NCBI RefSeq assembly: GCF_004514475.2
Contig: NZ_MYFO02000022.1
Coordinates: 1 to 60,374, forward strand
Length of the DNA stretch: 60,374 nucleotides
DNA from: Paenibacillus athensensis
Lineage (GTDB): Bacteria; Bacillota; Bacilli; Paenibacillales; NBRC-103111
Direction: 5' to 3'
Shown: positions 29,401 through 40,705 of the stretch, one piece after another
How positions within the stretch are numbered: the stretch's first letter is position 1
Layout: the number at the start of each line of letters is the position of its first letter
Program-made: the position numbers and the translations under genes
Notes under the pieces: generated by a model
Seen by the model: only the letters and a program-made list of their open reading frames with translations
Told to the model about the DNA's origin: nothing
Database searches by the model: none

Positions 29401-30062
29401 ATCGCCGCGAAATTGAAGTTCAAGGCGAAGCGGAATCCAAGACGTATGCCGTTCCTTACGGCTCCCGAATCCGTGTATCCGCGAATATGCAAATCGAGGC
29501 GGGCGACGAGCTGACCGAAGGTTCGATCGACCCGAAAGATATGCTGCGCATCAAGGGCATCCGCGGCGTGCAGAACTATATCCTGCAAGAAGTTCAGCGC
29601 GTTTACCGGAACCAGGGCGTAGAAATCAACGACAAGCACATCGAAGTGATGGTGCGTCAGATGCTGCGCAAAATCCGTATCGTCGACGCTGGAGACACGA
29701 CGCTGCTCCCTGGCTCGTTCGTAGACATTCATGAATACGAGGAAGCCAACAAAGTAGCGCTGTTCTCGGGCAACGAGCCGGCGGTTGCGAAGCCGATCCT
29801 GCTCGGTATTACGAAAGCGTCGCTGGAAACCGACTCCTTCCTGTCCGCAGCCTCGTTCCAGGAGACGACACGCGTCCTGACCGATGCAGCGATCAAAGGT
29901 AAAGTCGACCAGCTCCTCGGCCTTAAAGAGAATGTCATCATCGGTAAGCTGATTCCGGCCGGTACCGGCATGGCGCGCTACCGCAACATTCGCATCAAGG
30001 ATCCGAATGAGGAAGTTGTTGTCGATGAGAATGTAGAAAAAGAAACCGTTGCTGTCGAATAA
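26442..30062 (+). CDS. rpoC: DNA-directed RNA polymerase subunit beta'
   Basis: Catalytic core subunit, 1206 aa. N-terminal zinc finger C-x-C...C-x2-C ([17 protein letters not shown], about residues 60-78). The Mg-binding [12 protein letters not shown] is near residue 447. A second zinc site lies at [16 protein letters not shown] (about 890), next to the trigger-loop region MRTFHTGG. The start is TTG 26442 after AAGGAGGG, giving MMDVNNFE; the next codon ATG 26445 is an alternative. Co-transcribed with rpoB (69-nt gap). Confidence 0.98.
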   Translation: MMDVNNFEFMKIGLASPEKIRSWSRGEVKKPETINYRTLKPEKEGLFCEKIFGPTKDWECHCGKYKRVRYKGVVCDRCGVEVTRQKVRRERMGHIELAAPVSHIWYFKGIPSRMGLALDMSPRSLEEIIYFASYVVTDPGDTPLEKKQLLSEKEYRSYREKYGYAFQAGMGAEAVKKLLQDIDIDREVDTLKEELKTAQGQRRNRAIKRLEVMEAFRNSKNMPEWMVLDVLPVIPPELRPMVQLDGGRFATSDLNDLYRRVINRNNRLKRLLDLGAPDIIVQNEKRMLQEAVDALIDNGRRGRPVTGPGNRPLKSLSHMLKGKQGRFRQNLLGKRVDYSGRSVIVVGPNLKMYQCGLPKEMALELFKPFVMKELVNKGLAHNIKSAKRKVERVSPDVWDVLEEVIKEHPVLLNRAPTLHRLGIQAFEPILVEGRAIKLHPLVCTAYNADFDGDQMAVHVPLSSEAQAEARVLMLASGNILNPKDGKPVVTPSQDMVLGSFYLTTDNKFARGAGSVLRSVHEAVSAYQSGKSALHARVAIPAKVLNKTSFTPAQQEAMLITTIGKVIFNEIFPSDFPYINEPTKINLLNGIPDSHFVFEKGADLHAIMQEMPENKAVGKEYLGTIIAECFRKYHTTQTSVILDKIKELGFTYSTKAGITVAVADVVVPTEKEGILRECEEKVRVVTNQYRRGLITDDERYERVIAIWSKAKDEITEILMKSLDKYNSINMMVESKARGNKSQITQLGGMRGLMATPTGRIYELPIKSNFREGLTVLEYFISTHGARKGLADTALRTADSGYLTRRLVDVAQDVIVRDDDCGTDKGFTVSKIQDGKEVIEDLYDRIEGRYVFETIRHPKTGEVIVHRNELIEANTADAIIQAGIEKLQIRSVLSCRSRHGVCKKCYGRNLATGQHVEIGEAVGIIAAQSIGEPGTQLTMRTFHTGGVAGDDITQGLPRIQELFEARNPKGQAIISEIDGVVKEIREAKDRREIEVQGEAESKTYAVPYGSRIRVSANMQIEAGDELTEGSIDPKDMLRIKGIRGVQNYILQEVQRVYRNQGVEINDKHIEVMVRQMLRKIRIVDAGDTTLLPGSFVDIHEYEEANKVALFSGNEPAVAKPILLGITKASLETDSFLSAASFQETTRVLTDAAIKGKVDQLLGLKENVIIGKLIPAGTGMARYRNIRIKDPNEEVVVDENVEKETVAVE

Positions 30063-30074
30063 ACAGTTGGCATG

Positions 30075-30120
30075 TCGAACGGGAAGCAGACGGTCTGTCA
30101 AGACCGATGCTCCCGTTCGA
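30075..30120 (+). terminator. Long hairpin after rpoC
   Basis: A three-tier stem: TCGAACGGGA/TCCCGTTCGA (perfect 10 bp), GCA/TGC, and CGGTCT/AGACCG with loop GTCA. Only TTTATGTT follows, so the U tract is weak. It may be a terminator, or a processing or 3' stability element between rpoC and rplGB. Confidence 0.6.
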
Positions 30121-30159
30121 TTTATGTTCATAAAGATTTTGTTGAAGTCAAGTAAAATC

Positions 30160-30188
30160 TTGACACTGCTTTTTTGAAATGCTAATAT
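30160..30188 (+). promoter_or_regulatory. Sigma-A promoter of rplGB-rpsL-rpsG-fusA-tuf
   Basis: A perfect TTGACA (30160-30165), a 17-nt spacer and TAATAT (30183-30188), following the rpoC hairpin. It is a strong candidate driver of the str operon. Confidence 0.88.
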
Positions 30189-30245
30189 ATCGTAGTGTGC
30201 CTAAGATGCTACTCTTTTCTGGGCTTTGGAGAGGGATGTGGTCAC

Positions 30246-30497
30246 ATGTCTTACGATAAAGTCAAACAGGCAAAGAACATCAGTATCGGTACGAAGAAAG
30301 TGACAAAGATGGTGGAACAGGGCGTTGCTCTGGAAGTCTTTGTAGCCGACGATGCAGATCCGCGAATAACGATAAAGCTCGTAGCCCTCTGCAAGAAGAC
30401 GGGCGTGCCAGTCACGGTCGTTGATTCTATGAAGTTGCTTGGAAAAGCATGCGGAATTGAAGTTGGAGCTGCCGTAGCAGCTGTTGTAAGTGAATGA
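30246..30497 (+). CDS. rplGB: L7Ae-family kink-turn RNA-binding protein (YbxF type)
   Basis: 83 aa, MSYDKVKQAKNISIGTKK... with the L7Ae core (VFVADDADPRI) and the C-terminal LGKACGIEVGAAVAAV. Bacillus YbxF binds kink-turn RNA and associates with ribosomes in growing cells. An open frame extends to 30195, but homology starts at ATG 30246, preceded by GGAGAGGG. It lies before rpsL as in Bacillus. Confidence 0.92.
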   Translation: MSYDKVKQAKNISIGTKKVTKMVEQGVALEVFVADDADPRITIKLVALCKKTGVPVTVVDSMKLLGKACGIEVGAAVAAVVSE

Positions 30498-30655
30498 AAG
30501 TCAGAGCGTTTTGGTTGACGGAGCCGGACGGATGCGCTTGGCGAATTCGGAAGGAAGCCCGCAGCGAAAACTTTTCCTTTGCTCATTTACGACTCGCCTG
30601 GATCTGTGGGCTTGAATCTGATTTGCTGTTACACATTTAGGGAGGAGGTGGCGAT

Positions 30656-31075
30656 ATGCCAACAATTAACCAATTAGTACGTAAAGGTCGCGAAGCGAAG
30701 GTGGACAAATCCAAGTCCCCGGCTTTACAGAAGGGCTTTAACGCTTTGAAAAGAGAACAAACCGATTTGAGCGCTCCTCAAAAACGCGGTGTTTGTACCC
30801 GTGTAGGTACAATGACTCCTAAGAAGCCTAACTCCGCTCTTCGTAAATACGCTCGTGTACGCTTGACGAACCGTGTAGAGGTGACTGCTTACATTCCAGG
30901 TATCGGTCATAACCTGCAGGAGCACAGCGTCGTGCTGATCCGTGGCGGCCGGGTAAAAGATCTTCCGGGTGTCCGTTATCACATCGTTCGTGGCGCGCTG
31001 GATACTTCCGGCGTCAACAACCGCAAACAAGCTCGTTCCAAATACGGTACGAAACGTCCGAAAGTCAAAAAATAA
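30656..31075 (+). CDS. rpsL: 30S ribosomal protein S12
   Basis: 139-aa decoding-centre protein. The streptomycin-relevant lysines are wild type in [11 protein letters not shown] and in [13 protein letters not shown]. The C-terminal basic tail [11 protein letters not shown] is normal. ATG follows GGGAGGAGGTG. The 158 nt between rplGB and rpsL holds no gene and only weak promoter-like sequence. Confidence 0.98.
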   Translation: MPTINQLVRKGREAKVDKSKSPALQKGFNALKREQTDLSAPQKRGVCTRVGTMTPKKPNSALRKYARVRLTNRVEVTAYIPGIGHNLQEHSVVLIRGGRVKDLPGVRYHIVRGALDTSGVNNRKQARSKYGTKRPKVKK

Positions 31076-31122
31076 GAACTACATTTATTGAAGGATGATT
31101 CTTTCAAGAAAGGGGGATAACT

Positions 31123-31593
31123 ATGCCTCGTAAAGGTCCCGTTACCCGCAGAGACGTATTGCCAGATCCGATTTACAATAGCAAGCTTGTTACTCGTTTG
31201 ATCAACCGTATCATGATCGACGGAAAAAGAGGGGTGGCTCAGTCCATCTTGTACAACGCTTTTAATCTCGTGAAGGATCGCACTGGCAAAGAGCCGATGG
31301 AAGTGTTCGAGCAAGCAATCAAGAACATCATGCCGGTTCTGGAAGTAAAAGCACGCCGTGTAGGCGGCGCGAACTACCAAGTGCCGATCGAAGTGAAGCC
31401 TGAGCGCCGTACAACGCTTGGTCTGCGTTGGCTCGTAAACTACTCCCGCCTGCGCGGTGAGAAAACGATGGAAGAGAGACTGGCTTTCGAAATTATCGAT
31501 GCCAGCAACAACACCGGTTCTTCGGTCAAAAAGCGTGAAGACACGCACAAAATGGCTGAAGCGAACAAAGCGTTTGCTCACTACCGCTGGTAG
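31123..31593 (+). CDS. rpsG: 30S ribosomal protein S7
   Basis: 156 aa, primary 16S-binding protein of the 30S head. Starts [23 protein letters not shown] and has the core [24 protein letters not shown] and a C-terminal helix at the E site. It follows rpsL by 47 nt with AAGGGGG. Confidence 0.98.
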   Translation: MPRKGPVTRRDVLPDPIYNSKLVTRLINRIMIDGKRGVAQSILYNAFNLVKDRTGKEPMEVFEQAIKNIMPVLEVKARRVGGANYQVPIEVKPERRTTLGLRWLVNYSRLRGEKTMEERLAFEIIDASNNTGSSVKKREDTHKMAEANKAFAHYRW

Positions 31594-31629
31594 GATTAAA
31601 ATTTGTTTTGAAAGGAGAGTCACACATCT

Positions 31630-33705
31630 ATGGCTAGAGAGTTCTCCTTAAAAAATACACGCAATATCGGGATTATGGCTCATATTGATGCCGGTAAAAC
31701 GACAACGACAGAGCGGATCTTGTACTATACAGGCCGGGTACACAAAATCGGCGAAGTGCACGAAGGTGCAGCGACGATGGACTGGATGGAGCAAGAGCAG
31801 GAGCGCGGAATTACGATTACTTCCGCCGCGACGACAGCGCAATGGAATGGTCACCGCATCAATATTATTGACACCCCGGGGCACGTTGACTTTACCGTTG
31901 AGGTAGAGCGCTCCCTGCGTGTATTGGACGGAGCAGTTGGCGTATTCAGCGCAAAAGAGGGCGTTGAGCCGCAATCGGAAACAGTTTGGAGACAAGCTGA
32001 CCGTTACGGCGTTCCTCGGATCGCATACGTAAACAAAATGGATATCATCGGCGCCGACTTCCTCGGCGTAGTCGATTCCATGCGCGCCAAGCTTGGCGCA
32101 AACGCAGTAGCTATTCAATTGCCGATCGGCGCCGAGAACGAGTTCAAAGGCATCATCGACCTGGTTGAAGAAGTTGCTTACATGTACAAAGACGATCTGG
32201 GCAAAGACATCGAGAAAGTGGATGTACCGGCCGAGTTCAAAGACAAAGTGGCAGAACTGAGACTTGAACTGGTAGAGAAAGTGGCTGAGCTCGACGAAGA
32301 GCTGACCATGAAATATCTCGAAGGCGAAGAGCTCACAATTGCCGAGATCAAAGCAGCGCTCCGCAAAGGCGTTTGCGAAGTGAAAATCTTCCCGGTTATC
32401 GCCGGCTCCTCTTACAGAAACAAAGGCGTGCAATTGATGCTGGATGCCGTTATCGATTACCTGCCTGCGCCAATTGATGTTCCTGACATCAAAGGCGTTC
32501 TGGAAGACGGAACGGAAGTAATCCGCAAATCTGCCGATGATCAGCCGTTCTCCGCTTTGGCGTTCAAAATCATGACAGACCCATTCGTGGGCCGTCTTAC
32601 GTTCTTCCGCGTGTACTCCGGCGTATTGAGCTCCGGTTCTTATGTGCTCAATGCAACGAAGGGCAAACGTGAGCGCGTAGGCCGTATCCTGCAAATGCAT
32701 GCAAATAGCCGTCAAGAAATCAGCGAGGTATACTCCGGTGATATCGCGGCAGCTGTTGGTCTGAAAGATACAACGACAGGCGATACGCTTTGCGACGAGA
32801 AAAACCCAGTTATTCTGGAGTCGATGAACTTCCCTGAACCGGTTATTCAGCTTGCTGTTGAACCGAAGACGAAAGCCGACCAAGATAAAATGGGTATCGC
32901 GCTGCAAAAGCTGGCTGAAGAAGATCCAACGTTCCGCGCGCACACGGACGAAGAGACAGGTCAAACGATTATTGCCGGTATGGGTGAGCTTCACCTCGAG
33001 ATTCTCGTTGACCGTATGCTTCGCGAGTTCAAAGTAGAAACCAATGTGGGTAAACCGCAGGTTGCTTACAGAGAAACATTCCGTGCAGCTGCGAAAGTGG
33101 AAGGCAAGTTCGTGCGCCAATCCGGTGGCCGTGGTCAATACGGACATTGTTGGGTGGAGTTCGAGCCGCAAGAAGCCGGCGCAGGTTTCGTATTCGAAAG
33201 CAAAATCGTGGGTGGTTCCATTCCTAGAGAATACATCGCCCCAATTCAAGCAGGTATCGAAGAGTCGATGAAAAACGGCGTTATCGCCGGCTTCCCGCTC
33301 GTTGATATCAAAGCGACCGTTGTCGACGGTTCTTACCACGATGTTGACTCCAACGAAATGGCGTTCAAAATCGCAGGTTCGATGGCCCTTAAAGCCGCCA
33401 AAGACAAATGTAAGCCGGTGCTGCTTGAGCCAATCATGAAGGTAGAAGTTACTGTACCTGAAGAGTACATGGGCGATGTTATGGGTGACCTGAACTCCCG
33501 CCGTGGACGCATCGAAGGTATGGACAGCCGTCATGGCGCGCAAATCATTCGTGCCAAGGTGCCTCTGTCGGAGATGTTTGGTTACTCCACAACACTTCGT
33601 TCCAGAACACAAGGTCGCGGTGTTTACTCGATGGAAATCTCGCATTATGAAGAAGTTCCTAAGTCCATTGCGGAAGAAATCATTTCCAAGGGCAAAGGCG
33701 CTTAA
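31630..33705 (+). CDS. fusA: Elongation factor G
   Basis: 691-aa translocase GTPase. G1 AHIDAGKTT (about residue 17), switch region [12 protein letters not shown]3 DTPGHVDFT (about 82), G4 NKMD (about 136). Domains II-V follow, with the domain IV block [16 protein letters not shown] and the C-terminal [20 protein letters not shown] follows GGAGAG. Between rpsG and tuf, in the classical str order. Confidence 0.98.
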   Translation: MAREFSLKNTRNIGIMAHIDAGKTTTTERILYYTGRVHKIGEVHEGAATMDWMEQEQERGITITSAATTAQWNGHRINIIDTPGHVDFTVEVERSLRVLDGAVGVFSAKEGVEPQSETVWRQADRYGVPRIAYVNKMDIIGADFLGVVDSMRAKLGANAVAIQLPIGAENEFKGIIDLVEEVAYMYKDDLGKDIEKVDVPAEFKDKVAELRLELVEKVAELDEELTMKYLEGEELTIAEIKAALRKGVCEVKIFPVIAGSSYRNKGVQLMLDAVIDYLPAPIDVPDIKGVLEDGTEVIRKSADDQPFSALAFKIMTDPFVGRLTFFRVYSGVLSSGSYVLNATKGKRERVGRILQMHANSRQEISEVYSGDIAAAVGLKDTTTGDTLCDEKNPVILESMNFPEPVIQLAVEPKTKADQDKMGIALQKLAEEDPTFRAHTDEETGQTIIAGMGELHLEILVDRMLREFKVETNVGKPQVAYRETFRAAAKVEGKFVRQSGGRGQYGHCWVEFEPQEAGAGFVFESKIVGGSIPREYIAPIQAGIEESMKNGVIAGFPLVDIKATVVDGSYHDVDSNEMAFKIAGSMALKAAKDKCKPVLLEPIMKVEVTVPEEYMGDVMGDLNSRRGRIEGMDSRHGAQIIRAKVPLSEMFGYSTTLRSRTQGRGVYSMEISHYEEVPKSIAEEIISKGKGA

Positions 33706-33745
33706 TAATAAAATTATCAGCTAATTTTAAGGAGGAATCGTTTAA

Positions 33746-34936
33746 ATGGCAAAGGCTAAATTTGAACGTAATAAACCGCATGTTAACATCGGTACAATCG
33801 GTCACGTTGACCACGGTAAAACAACTTTGACTGCAGCTATTACGACAGTTCTGTCGAAAAGATACGGCGGTGCCGCTGTAGCGTTCGACCAAATCGATAA
33901 AGCTCCAGAAGAGCGCGAGCGCGGTATCACAATCTCCACAGCTCACGTTGAATACGAAACTCCAAACCGTCACTACGCACACGTTGACTGCCCAGGCCAC
34001 GCCGACTATGTTAAAAACATGATCACAGGCGCAGCGCAAATGGACGGCGCGATTCTCGTAGTATCCGCAGCTGACGGCCCTATGCCGCAAACGCGCGAGC
34101 ACATCCTGCTCTCCCGCCAAGTAGGCGTACCTTACATCGTCGTATTCCTGAACAAATGCGACATGGTTGAAGACGAAGAGCTGCTGGAACTGGTTGAGAT
34201 GGAAGTTCGCGACCTGCTCAACGAATATGAGTTCCCAGGCGACGACACGCCGATCATCCGCGGCGCAGCTCGTGAAGCTCTGCAAAACCCAGACGGTCCT
34301 TGGGCCGACAAAATCGTTGAACTGTTCGAGCAAGTCGACACTTACATCCCGACTCCAGAACGCGACACTGACAAGCCTTTCCTGATGCCAGTCGAGGACG
34401 TATTCTCGATCACAGGCCGTGGTACGGTTGCTACAGGCCGCGTAGAGCGTGGTACAGTTAAAGTACAAGACGAAGTTGAAATCGTTGGTCTGAACGAAGA
34501 AACTCGTAAATGTATCGTAACTGGCGTAGAGATGTTCCGTAAATTACTCGACTCCGCTCAAGCCGGCGACAACATCGGCGCCCTGCTGCGCGGTGTTGAC
34601 CGTAAAGAAATCGAGCGTGGACAAGTTCTGGCGAAAGTCGGTTCCGTTAAACCACACACGAACTTTACAGCTCAAATCTACGTTCTGACTAAAGAAGAGG
34701 GTGGCCGTCATAAGCCTTTCTTCACAGGCTACCGTCCACAGTTCTACTTCCGTACAACGGACGTAACAGGCATCATCAACCTGCCAGAAGGCACTGAGAT
34801 GGTTATGCCAGGCGACAACATCACCGTTACGGTTGAACTGATCTCGCCAATCGCCATCGAGGAAGGCACTCGCTTCGCGATCCGCGAAGGCGGCCGTACA
34901 GTAGGCGCAGGCGCCGTTGCAACGATCCAAAAGTAA
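33746..34936 (+). CDS. tuf: Elongation factor Tu
   Basis: 396 aa, delivers aminoacyl-tRNA to the ribosome. G1 GHVDHGKTT (about residue 18), RGITIS, G3 DCPGHADY (about 81), G4 NKCD (about 136), then beta-barrel domains II and III. Kirromycin-contact residues look ordinary. Strong AAGGAGGAA site. Only one tuf copy is in the window. Confidence 0.98.
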   Translation: MAKAKFERNKPHVNIGTIGHVDHGKTTLTAAITTVLSKRYGGAAVAFDQIDKAPEERERGITISTAHVEYETPNRHYAHVDCPGHADYVKNMITGAAQMDGAILVVSAADGPMPQTREHILLSRQVGVPYIVVFLNKCDMVEDEELLELVEMEVRDLLNEYEFPGDDTPIIRGAAREALQNPDGPWADKIVELFEQVDTYIPTPERDTDKPFLMPVEDVFSITGRGTVATGRVERGTVKVQDEVEIVGLNEETRKCIVTGVEMFRKLLDSAQAGDNIGALLRGVDRKEIERGQVLAKVGSVKPHTNFTAQIYVLTKEEGGRHKPFFTGYRPQFYFRTTDVTGIINLPEGTEMVMPGDNITVTVELISPIAIEEGTRFAIREGGRTVGAGAVATIQK

Positions 34937-34954
34937 TTCGCTTCATATATATAG

Positions 34955-34993
34955 AAGAAACGCTCACTGCTTTTGCGGTGAGCTTTCTTTTTT
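34955..34993 (+). terminator. Terminator after tuf
   Basis: AGAAACGCTCACTGC / GCGGTGAGCTTTCT with loop TTTT, ending in TTTTTT. It ends the str operon transcript before the rpsJ promoter. Confidence 0.9.
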
Positions 34994-35015
34994 GTGCAAA
35001 TGCCCGACATTTTCC

Positions 35016-35044
35016 TTGCTTTTTGTTTTTATTTTTTATATAAT
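35016..35044 (+). promoter_or_regulatory. Sigma-A promoter of the S10-spc-alpha superoperon
   Basis: TTGCTT (35016-35021), a 17-nt T-rich spacer and a perfect TATAAT (35039-35044). It drives a leader of about 130 nt before rpsJ. Confidence 0.85.
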
Positions 35045-35050
35045 AGTGAA

Positions 35051-35491
<441 letters not shown>

Positions 35492-35537
35492 TACCCACAT
35501 TAGAATGCACGTTTAGGAAGGAAAAGAGGTGTCAACG

Positions 35538-36161
35538 ATGAAAGGTATCTTAGGAAAAAAGCTTGGGATGACGCAAGTGTTCACAGCTGACGGTAACGTT
35601 GTGCCAGTGACAGTCATTCAAGCAGGACCATGCGTAGTTCTTCAAAAGAAAGATGTGGATAACGACGGTTACGAAGCGATCCAGATCGGTTTTGATGATA
35701 AGAAAGAAAGAAACGCCATTAAGCCAGAGCTGGGCCATGCGAAAAAAGCAGGAGCAGCCCCTAAGCGCTACATTAAAGAAGTTCGCGGCGTTCAGTTGGC
35801 TGATTATGAAGTTGGCCAGGAACTGAAAGCGGATCTGTTCGCAGAAGGCGAATTCGTTGATGTAACAGGTACTTCCAAGGGTAAAGGCTTCCAAGGTAAC
35901 ATCAAAAGACATAACCAATCCCGTGGACCTATGGCGCACGGCTCCCGTTACCACCGCGGTCCAGGTTCGATGGGTTCGATTCAAGCGAACCGCGTACCGA
36001 AAGGTAAAAACCTGCCAGGTCATATGGGTCATGAAACCGTAACTTTGCAAAACCTTGAAGTGGTTAAGGTGGATGCAGAGCGCAATGTTTTGCTCGTTAA
36101 AGGCTCCATTCCTGGACCTAAAAATAGCTATGTCAGCGTGAAATCCGCTGTTAAAAAGTAA
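35538..36161 (+). CDS. rplC: 50S ribosomal protein L3
   Basis: 207 aa, starting [15 protein letters not shown]. The central loop reaching the peptidyl-transferase centre includes [21 protein letters not shown] and [16 protein letters not shown] 35538 is chosen over the in-frame GTG 35529 because the GTG lies in the GAGGTG ribosome site. Confidence 0.97.
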   Translation: MKGILGKKLGMTQVFTADGNVVPVTVIQAGPCVVLQKKDVDNDGYEAIQIGFDDKKERNAIKPELGHAKKAGAAPKRYIKEVRGVQLADYEVGQELKADLFAEGEFVDVTGTSKGKGFQGNIKRHNQSRGPMAHGSRYHRGPGSMGSIQANRVPKGKNLPGHMGHETVTLQNLEVVKVDAERNVLLVKGSIPGPKNSYVSVKSAVKK

Positions 36162-36178
36162 GAAAGGAGGAATAACTG

Positions 36179-36805
36179 ATGCCAAAAGTAGCTTTATATA
36201 ACGTATCCGGCGCACAAGTAGGCGAAGTCGAGCTTTCCGACGTTGTTTTCGGAATCGAGCCGCACGTACACGCGCTTCATCAAGCTGTTGTTTTGCAACA
36301 AGCATCGCTGCGTCAAGGCACGCACAAAACAAAAGGACGCTCCGAAGTTCGCGGCGGCGGACGTAAACCTTGGAAACAAAAAGGTACAGGTCGCGCTCGT
36401 CAAGGCAGCATCCGCGCTCCACAATGGAAAGGCGGCGGTACGGTATTCGGACCGACACCTCGCAGCTACGGCTTCAAACTGCCGAAGAAAGTTCGCCGTT
36501 TGGCCATCAAATCGGCTCTGTCTTCCAAAGTGATTGCCAGCGAAATTATCGTTCTGGATCAGCTTCAGTTGAACGCTCCGAAAACGAAAGACTTCGCAGC
36601 GATCCTGAACAACCTGAAAGTAGAACGCAAAGCACTTGTTGTGGCAGCAAGCCATGATGACAACATTGCGCTCTCCAGCCGTAACATCCCGGGCGTGAAA
36701 TTCGTCGCTGCAGACGGAATCAATGTTCTGGACGTTATGCTGCATGACAAGCTCATCATTACGAAAGACGCTGTACAGAAAGTAGAGGAGGTGCTTGCGC
36801 AATGA
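36179..36805 (+). CDS. rplD: 50S ribosomal protein L4
   Basis: 208 aa. Its extended loop ([20 protein letters not shown], about residues 45-64) lines the peptide exit tunnel and is the usual macrolide-resistance spot; the sequence looks wild type. AAGGAGGAA site. It overlaps rplW by 4 nt (ATGA). In some bacteria L4 represses this operon. Confidence 0.97.
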   Translation: MPKVALYNVSGAQVGEVELSDVVFGIEPHVHALHQAVVLQQASLRQGTHKTKGRSEVRGGGRKPWKQKGTGRARQGSIRAPQWKGGGTVFGPTPRSYGFKLPKKVRRLAIKSALSSKVIASEIIVLDQLQLNAPKTKDFAAILNNLKVERKALVVAASHDDNIALSSRNIPGVKFVAADGINVLDVMLHDKLIITKDAVQKVEEVLAQ

Positions 36806-37092
36806 AGAACCCACGCGACATTATCAAGCGCCCGATCATCACTGAGCGTACAAGCGATCTGATGGCTAACAAAAAGTACGTATTCGAAGTGGATATCCGC
36901 GCGAACAAAACGGAAATCAAACAAGCGATCGAAGCGATCTTCAAAGTGAAAGTAACGAGTGTAAACACACTGAGAATGCCAGCTAAGCCTAAGCGTTACG
37001 GTCGTCACTTCGGCTATACTTCCGAATGGAAGAAAGCCATCGTCGCCCTGAGCCCTGAGAGCAAGGAACTGGAATTCTTTGAAACGGTATAA
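36802..37092 (+). CDS. rplW: 50S ribosomal protein L23
   Basis: 96 aa, starting [20 protein letters not shown]. Located at the tunnel exit, docking site for trigger factor and SRP. ATG overlaps the rplD stop; the GAGGAGGTG ribosome site is inside rplD. Confidence 0.97.
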   Translation: MKNPRDIIKRPIITERTSDLMANKKYVFEVDIRANKTEIKQAIEAIFKVKVTSVNTLRMPAKPKRYGRHFGYTSEWKKAIVALSPESKELEFFETV

Positions 37093-37123
37093 CATTCATT
37101 TCTAAAGTAAGGAGGGACTCAGA

Positions 37124-37954
37124 GTGCCAGTAAAAAAATATAAACCAACCTCGCCGGCCAGACGTGCTATGTCGGTTTCTACTTTTGAAGAAATCACTGC
37201 GTCAACACCGGAGAAATCGTTGCTTGCTCCTCTTTTCAACAAAGCGGGCCGCAACAACCAAGGTAAAATTACGGTTCGTCACCAAGGTGGCGGACATAAG
37301 CGTAAATACCGCATTATCGACTTCAAGCGGACGAAAGACGGAATACCAGGACGCGTTGCTACGATCGAATACGATCCAAACCGTTCGGCGAACATCGCCT
37401 TGATCCACTACGTAGACGGGGAGAAAAGATACATTCTTGCTCCTAAAGGTCTGAAAGTGAATGATCAAATCGTTTCCGGTCCGACGGCAGACATCAAAGT
37501 GGGCAACGCGCTTCCTCTGGAGAATATTCCGGTAGGTACAGTTATCCACAACATCGAGCTGAAACCTGGCAAGGGTGGACAAATGGTTCGCGCTGCAGGC
37601 ACAGAAGCTCAGCTGCTCGGTAAAGAAGAGCAATACGCAACGATCCGTCTTTCTTCCGGTGAAGTTCGTAAGGTACTGAAAGTTTGCCGCGCAACGATCG
37701 GTTCCGTAGGCAACGAAGACCACGAGCTCGTGAAAATCGGTAAAGCCGGCCGTAACCGCTGGTTGGGCAAACGTCCAGAAGTTCGCGGCGTTGTCATGAA
37801 CCCTAACGATCACCCACACGGTGGTGGTGAAGGCCGTGCGCCAATCGGACGGAAGTCGCCAATGTCTCCTTGGGGCAAGCCGACGCTCGGTTACAAAACC
37901 CGTAAAAAAGGCAAAGCATCCGACAAATACATCGTACGCCGCCGTACGAAGTAA
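37124..37954 (+). CDS. rplB: 50S ribosomal protein L2
   Basis: 276-aa primary 23S-binding protein needed for subunit joining. Family blocks are [22 protein letters not shown], the SH3-like/OB core, and C-terminal [16 protein letters not shown] with the conserved histidine, ending [17 protein letters not shown] start 37124 behind AAGGAGGGA. Confidence 0.98.
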   Translation: MPVKKYKPTSPARRAMSVSTFEEITASTPEKSLLAPLFNKAGRNNQGKITVRHQGGGHKRKYRIIDFKRTKDGIPGRVATIEYDPNRSANIALIHYVDGEKRYILAPKGLKVNDQIVSGPTADIKVGNALPLENIPVGTVIHNIELKPGKGGQMVRAAGTEAQLLGKEEQYATIRLSSGEVRKVLKVCRATIGSVGNEDHELVKIGKAGRNRWLGKRPEVRGVVMNPNDHPHGGGEGRAPIGRKSPMSPWGKPTLGYKTRKKGKASDKYIVRRRTK

Positions 37955-37996
37955 TCAAATTTATAATCGCGAGGTTCATGGAAGGGAGGTTCATCA

Positions 37997-38275
37997 ATGG
38001 GACGCAGCTTGAAAAAAGGTCCGTTTATTGATGGCTATTTGCTGAAAAAGGTAGAAGACTTGAACACTTCCAACAAGAAAGTCGTTGTGAAAACCTGGTC
38101 GCGTCGTTCTACAATTTTCCCGCAGTTCGTTGGCCACACTTTTGCGGTATATGATGGTAAAAAACACGTGCCGGTGTACGTTACGGAAGATATGGTTGGA
38201 CATAAGCTCGGTGAGTTCGCACCAACTCGTACTTACAAAGGCCACGACGACGATAAGAAAACAGGAAAACGCTAA
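37997..38275 (+). CDS. rpsS: 30S ribosomal protein S19
   Basis: 92 aa, [20 protein letters not shown]... with [25 protein letters not shown] split over the core and the C-terminal [12 protein letters not shown]. Part of the 30S head near the A-site finger. AAGGGAGG site. Confidence 0.98.
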   Translation: MGRSLKKGPFIDGYLLKKVEDLNTSNKKVVVKTWSRRSTIFPQFVGHTFAVYDGKKHVPVYVTEDMVGHKLGEFAPTRTYKGHDDDKKTGKR

Positions 38276-38305
38276 TTGCACTTTTGATTGAGAGGAGGTA
38301 CTACC

Positions 38306-38641
38306 ATGCAACAAGCTAAAGCAGCTCTGAACCATGCTCGGATTGCTCCTCGTAAAGTTCAACTGGTTATCGACCTGATTCGGGGAAAAGCGGTAGGCGA
38401 TGCGATTGCAATTCTGCGTCACACGCCGAAAGCTGCTTCTCCAATTCTGGAGAAACTGCTGAACTCTGCGATCGCCAATGCAGAGCACAACTACTCCTTG
38501 GATACAAGCAAGCTGGTGATCAGCCAAGCATATGTAAACCAAGGGCCGACCATGAAACGGTTCCAACAACGCGCAATGGGTCGTGCAAGCCGCATCAACA
38601 AACGTACCAGCCACATTACATTAGTGGTATCTGAGAAATAA
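38306..38641 (+). CDS. rplV: 50S ribosomal protein L22
   Basis: 111 aa. The N-terminal globular part has [17 protein letters not shown]. The tunnel hairpin includes [25 protein letters not shown], with no obvious macrolide-type deletion. ATG 38306 follows AGAGGAGGT; an open frame 6 codons longer overlaps the ribosome site. Confidence 0.97.
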   Translation: MQQAKAALNHARIAPRKVQLVIDLIRGKAVGDAIAILRHTPKAASPILEKLLNSAIANAEHNYSLDTSKLVISQAYVNQGPTMKRFQQRAMGRASRINKRTSHITLVVSEK

Positions 38642-38654
38642 GGAGGGATAACGT

Positions 38655-39320
38655 GTGGGTCAAAAAGTCAGCCCGGTAGGACTTAGAATTGGTATTATTC
38701 GCGATTGGGAGTCGAAATGGTACGCATCGGATAAAGAGTACGGAACGCTGCTGCTCGAAGACGTCAAAATCCGCGAATATTTGAAGAATAAATTGAAAGA
38801 TTCGGCTGTGTCCCATATCGACATCGAGCGTGCCGCTAATCGCGTCAACGTTACGATTCATACTGCGAAACCAGGTATGGTCATCGGTAAGGGCGGAGCA
38901 GAAGTTGAAGTGATCCGTAACCAGATCGCTAACATCTCCAACAAAAAGGTTCACATCAACATCTCTGAAATCAAAAATGCCGATCTCGACGCGATTCTGG
39001 TCGCTGAAAGCATTGCACAACAGCTGGAGCGCCGTGTGTCTTTCCGCCGTGCAATGAAACAAGCGATTCAAAGATCGATCAGATCCGGAGCCAAAGGTAT
39101 CAAAGTTGCAACCAGCGGTCGTCTTGGTGGCGCCGAGATCGCTCGTACGGAAGGATATAGCGAAGGAACCGTTCCACTTCATACGCTTCGCGCAGACATC
39201 GATTACGGTACTGCAGAAGCTCATACCACATACGGACGTATCGGTGTGAAAGTATGGATTTATCGTGGAGAAGTGCTTCCGCCAGCTAAGAAGAAAGCTC
39301 AGCCGGAAGGAGATAACTAA
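38655..39320 (+). CDS. rpsC: 30S ribosomal protein S3
   Basis: 221 aa. The KH domain contains the GxxG motif [10 protein letters not shown] (about residue 76). N-terminal [21 protein letters not shown] and C-terminal domain [18 protein letters not shown]. At the mRNA entry channel. GTG start 38655 behind AGGAGGG. Confidence 0.98.
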   Translation: MGQKVSPVGLRIGIIRDWESKWYASDKEYGTLLLEDVKIREYLKNKLKDSAVSHIDIERAANRVNVTIHTAKPGMVIGKGGAEVEVIRNQIANISNKKVHINISEIKNADLDAILVAESIAQQLERRVSFRRAMKQAIQRSIRSGAKGIKVATSGRLGGAEIARTEGYSEGTVPLHTLRADIDYGTAEAHTTYGRIGVKVWIYRGEVLPPAKKKAQPEGDN

Positions 39321-39322
39321 TC

Positions 39323-39757
39323 ATGTTAGTACCAAAGCGTGTAAAGCATCGTAAAGAACACCGCGGCAGCATGACCGGTCGCGCTAAAGGCGGCACGGAA
39401 GTGTCCTTCGGCGAATTTGGTCTGCAAGCGCTGGAGCCGGCTTGGGTAACGAACCGTCAAATCGAAGCCGCTCGTATCGCCATGACCCGTTACATCAAAC
39501 GGGGCGGTAAAGTATGGATCAAAATTTTCCCGTCCAAGCCAATTACGCAAAAGCCGCTTGAAGTTCGGATGGGTAGCGGTAAAGGTAACGTGGAAAAATG
39601 GGTTTGCGTAGTAAAACCCGGCAAAATCATGTTCGAGCTTGCTGGCGTTAGCGAAGAAATCGCTCGCGAAGCGATGCGTCTTGCCGCCCACAAGCTTCCG
39701 ATCAAAACGAAGTTCGTCAAAAGAGACGAAGTAGGTGGTGAAGCAAATGAAGGCTAG
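39323..39757 (+). CDS. rplP: 50S ribosomal protein L16
   Basis: 144 aa, starting [23 protein letters not shown]. Core block [24 protein letters not shown]. It organises the A-site region of the 50S. Starts 2 nt after rpsC and overlaps rpmC by 11 nt. Confidence 0.97.
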   Translation: MLVPKRVKHRKEHRGSMTGRAKGGTEVSFGEFGLQALEPAWVTNRQIEAARIAMTRYIKRGGKVWIKIFPSKPITQKPLEVRMGSGKGNVEKWVCVVKPGKIMFELAGVSEEIAREAMRLAAHKLPIKTKFVKRDEVGGEANEG

Positions 39758-39944
39758 TGAATTCCGCAACTTAACCACTGCTGAAATCGAGCAAAAGGTC
39801 AACGGATTCAAGGAAGAGCTTTTCAACCTCCGTTTTCAACTAGCTACCGGTCAATTGGACAACCCGACTCAAATTCGCGATCTGCGTAAAGAGATCGCTC
39901 GTGCCAAGACTGTTTTGCGTGAAAGAGAATTGGGGATCGGTTAA
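39747..39944 (+). CDS. rpmC: 50S ribosomal protein L29
   Basis: 65-aa two-helix protein, [18 protein letters not shown] with the family block [19 protein letters not shown], at the tunnel exit. ATG 39747 is inside the end of rplP; a purine-rich GGTGGTGAAG upstream serves as ribosome site, indicating coupling. Confidence 0.95.
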   Translation: MKASEFRNLTTAEIEQKVNGFKEELFNLRFQLATGQLDNPTQIRDLRKEIARAKTVLRERELGIG

Positions 39945-39969
39945 CCAAATCTAGAAGGGAGGACTCGCA

Positions 39970-40233
39970 ATGGCTGAACGCAATGAGCGTAAAGTGCAAG
40001 TCGGTAAAGTAGTCAGCGACAAAATGGATAAGACCATCGTCGTTGCTGTTGAAACCTACAAAAAACATGATCTCTATCACAAGAGAATCAAATACACGAA
40101 AAAATTCAAGGCCCATGATGAGAACAACCAAGCCAAAATCGGCGACACGGTGAAAATCATGGAAACCAGACCGATTTCCAAGGACAAACGTTGGAGACTG
40201 GTTGAAATCGTGGAAGAAGCAGTAATTATCTAA
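39970..40233 (+). CDS. rpsQ: 30S ribosomal protein S17
   Basis: 87-aa OB-fold protein binding the 16S 5' domain: [32 protein letters not shown] and [26 protein letters not shown] site; 25 nt after rpmC. Confidence 0.97.
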   Translation: MAERNERKVQVGKVVSDKMDKTIVVAVETYKKHDLYHKRIKYTKKFKAHDENNQAKIGDTVKIMETRPISKDKRWRLVEIVEEAVII

Positions 40234-40269
40234 ACATTTCAGGCATGAACCCCGAAAGGAGGGAATACG

Positions 40270-40638
40270 ATGATTCAACCATTATCTCGTCTGAACGTAG
40301 CTGACAACTCCGGTGCGAAAAAGCTGATGTGCATTCGCGTACTCGGTGGTACAGGACGTCGGGTAGGCCATATTGGTGATTTGATCATCTGTTCGGTAAA
40401 AGAAGCAACACCAGGCGGCGTTGTCAAAAAGGGTGACGTTGTAAAAGCAGTTATCGTTCGTACGAAGAGCGGTGCTCGCCGTAAAGACGGTTCCTACATT
40501 TCTTTTGACGAAAACGCAGCGGTAATCGTGAAGGACGACAAGAGCCCTCGCGGTACGCGGATCTTCGGACCAGTTGCTCGCGAACTGCGCGACAGAGACT
40601 TCATGAAAATCGTTTCGCTGGCTCCGGAAGTTATCTAA
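40270..40638 (+). CDS. rplN: 50S ribosomal protein L14
   Basis: 122 aa, [27 protein letters not shown]... with [22 protein letters not shown] near residue 100. It binds 23S rRNA and forms bridges to 16S. AAAGGAGGG site. Confidence 0.98.
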   Translation: MIQPLSRLNVADNSGAKKLMCIRVLGGTGRRVGHIGDLIICSVKEATPGGVVKKGDVVKAVIVRTKSGARRKDGSYISFDENAAVIVKDDKSPRGTRIFGPVARELRDRDFMKIVSLAPEVI

Positions 40639-40655
40639 TTGAACGGCCAAGATAT

Positions 40656-40684
40656 TGCTTACGAAGCAGCTTTCATGTGAAAGC
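40656..40684 (+). promoter_or_regulatory. Twin-hairpin element before rplX
   Basis: Hairpin TGCTT-ACG-AAGCA (40656-40668) directly abuts hairpin GCTTTC-ATGT-GAAAGC (40669-40684). The GTAGGAGGTG ribosome site of rplX begins 3 nt later. The first hairpin is identical to one before rpmJ (47858-47870), which is also followed by a 6-bp hairpin. I do not recognise the family. Confidence 0.5.
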
Positions 40685-40705
40685 TTGTAGGAGGTGTACA
40701 AGACA

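Noticed and set aside
26556-30131. A reverse-strand open frame of almost 1200 codons opposite rpoC, and similar long ones opposite clpC (3368-5140) and fusA (31648-33645)
   Set aside because: They lie antisense to strongly conserved genes, have no ribosome site or domain, and are rich in residues expected from mirrored codon bias. They are shadows of the real genes.
30820-31000. Possible streptomycin-resistance changes in S12
   Set aside because: The lysines in TPKKPNS and GRVKDLPG are wild type.
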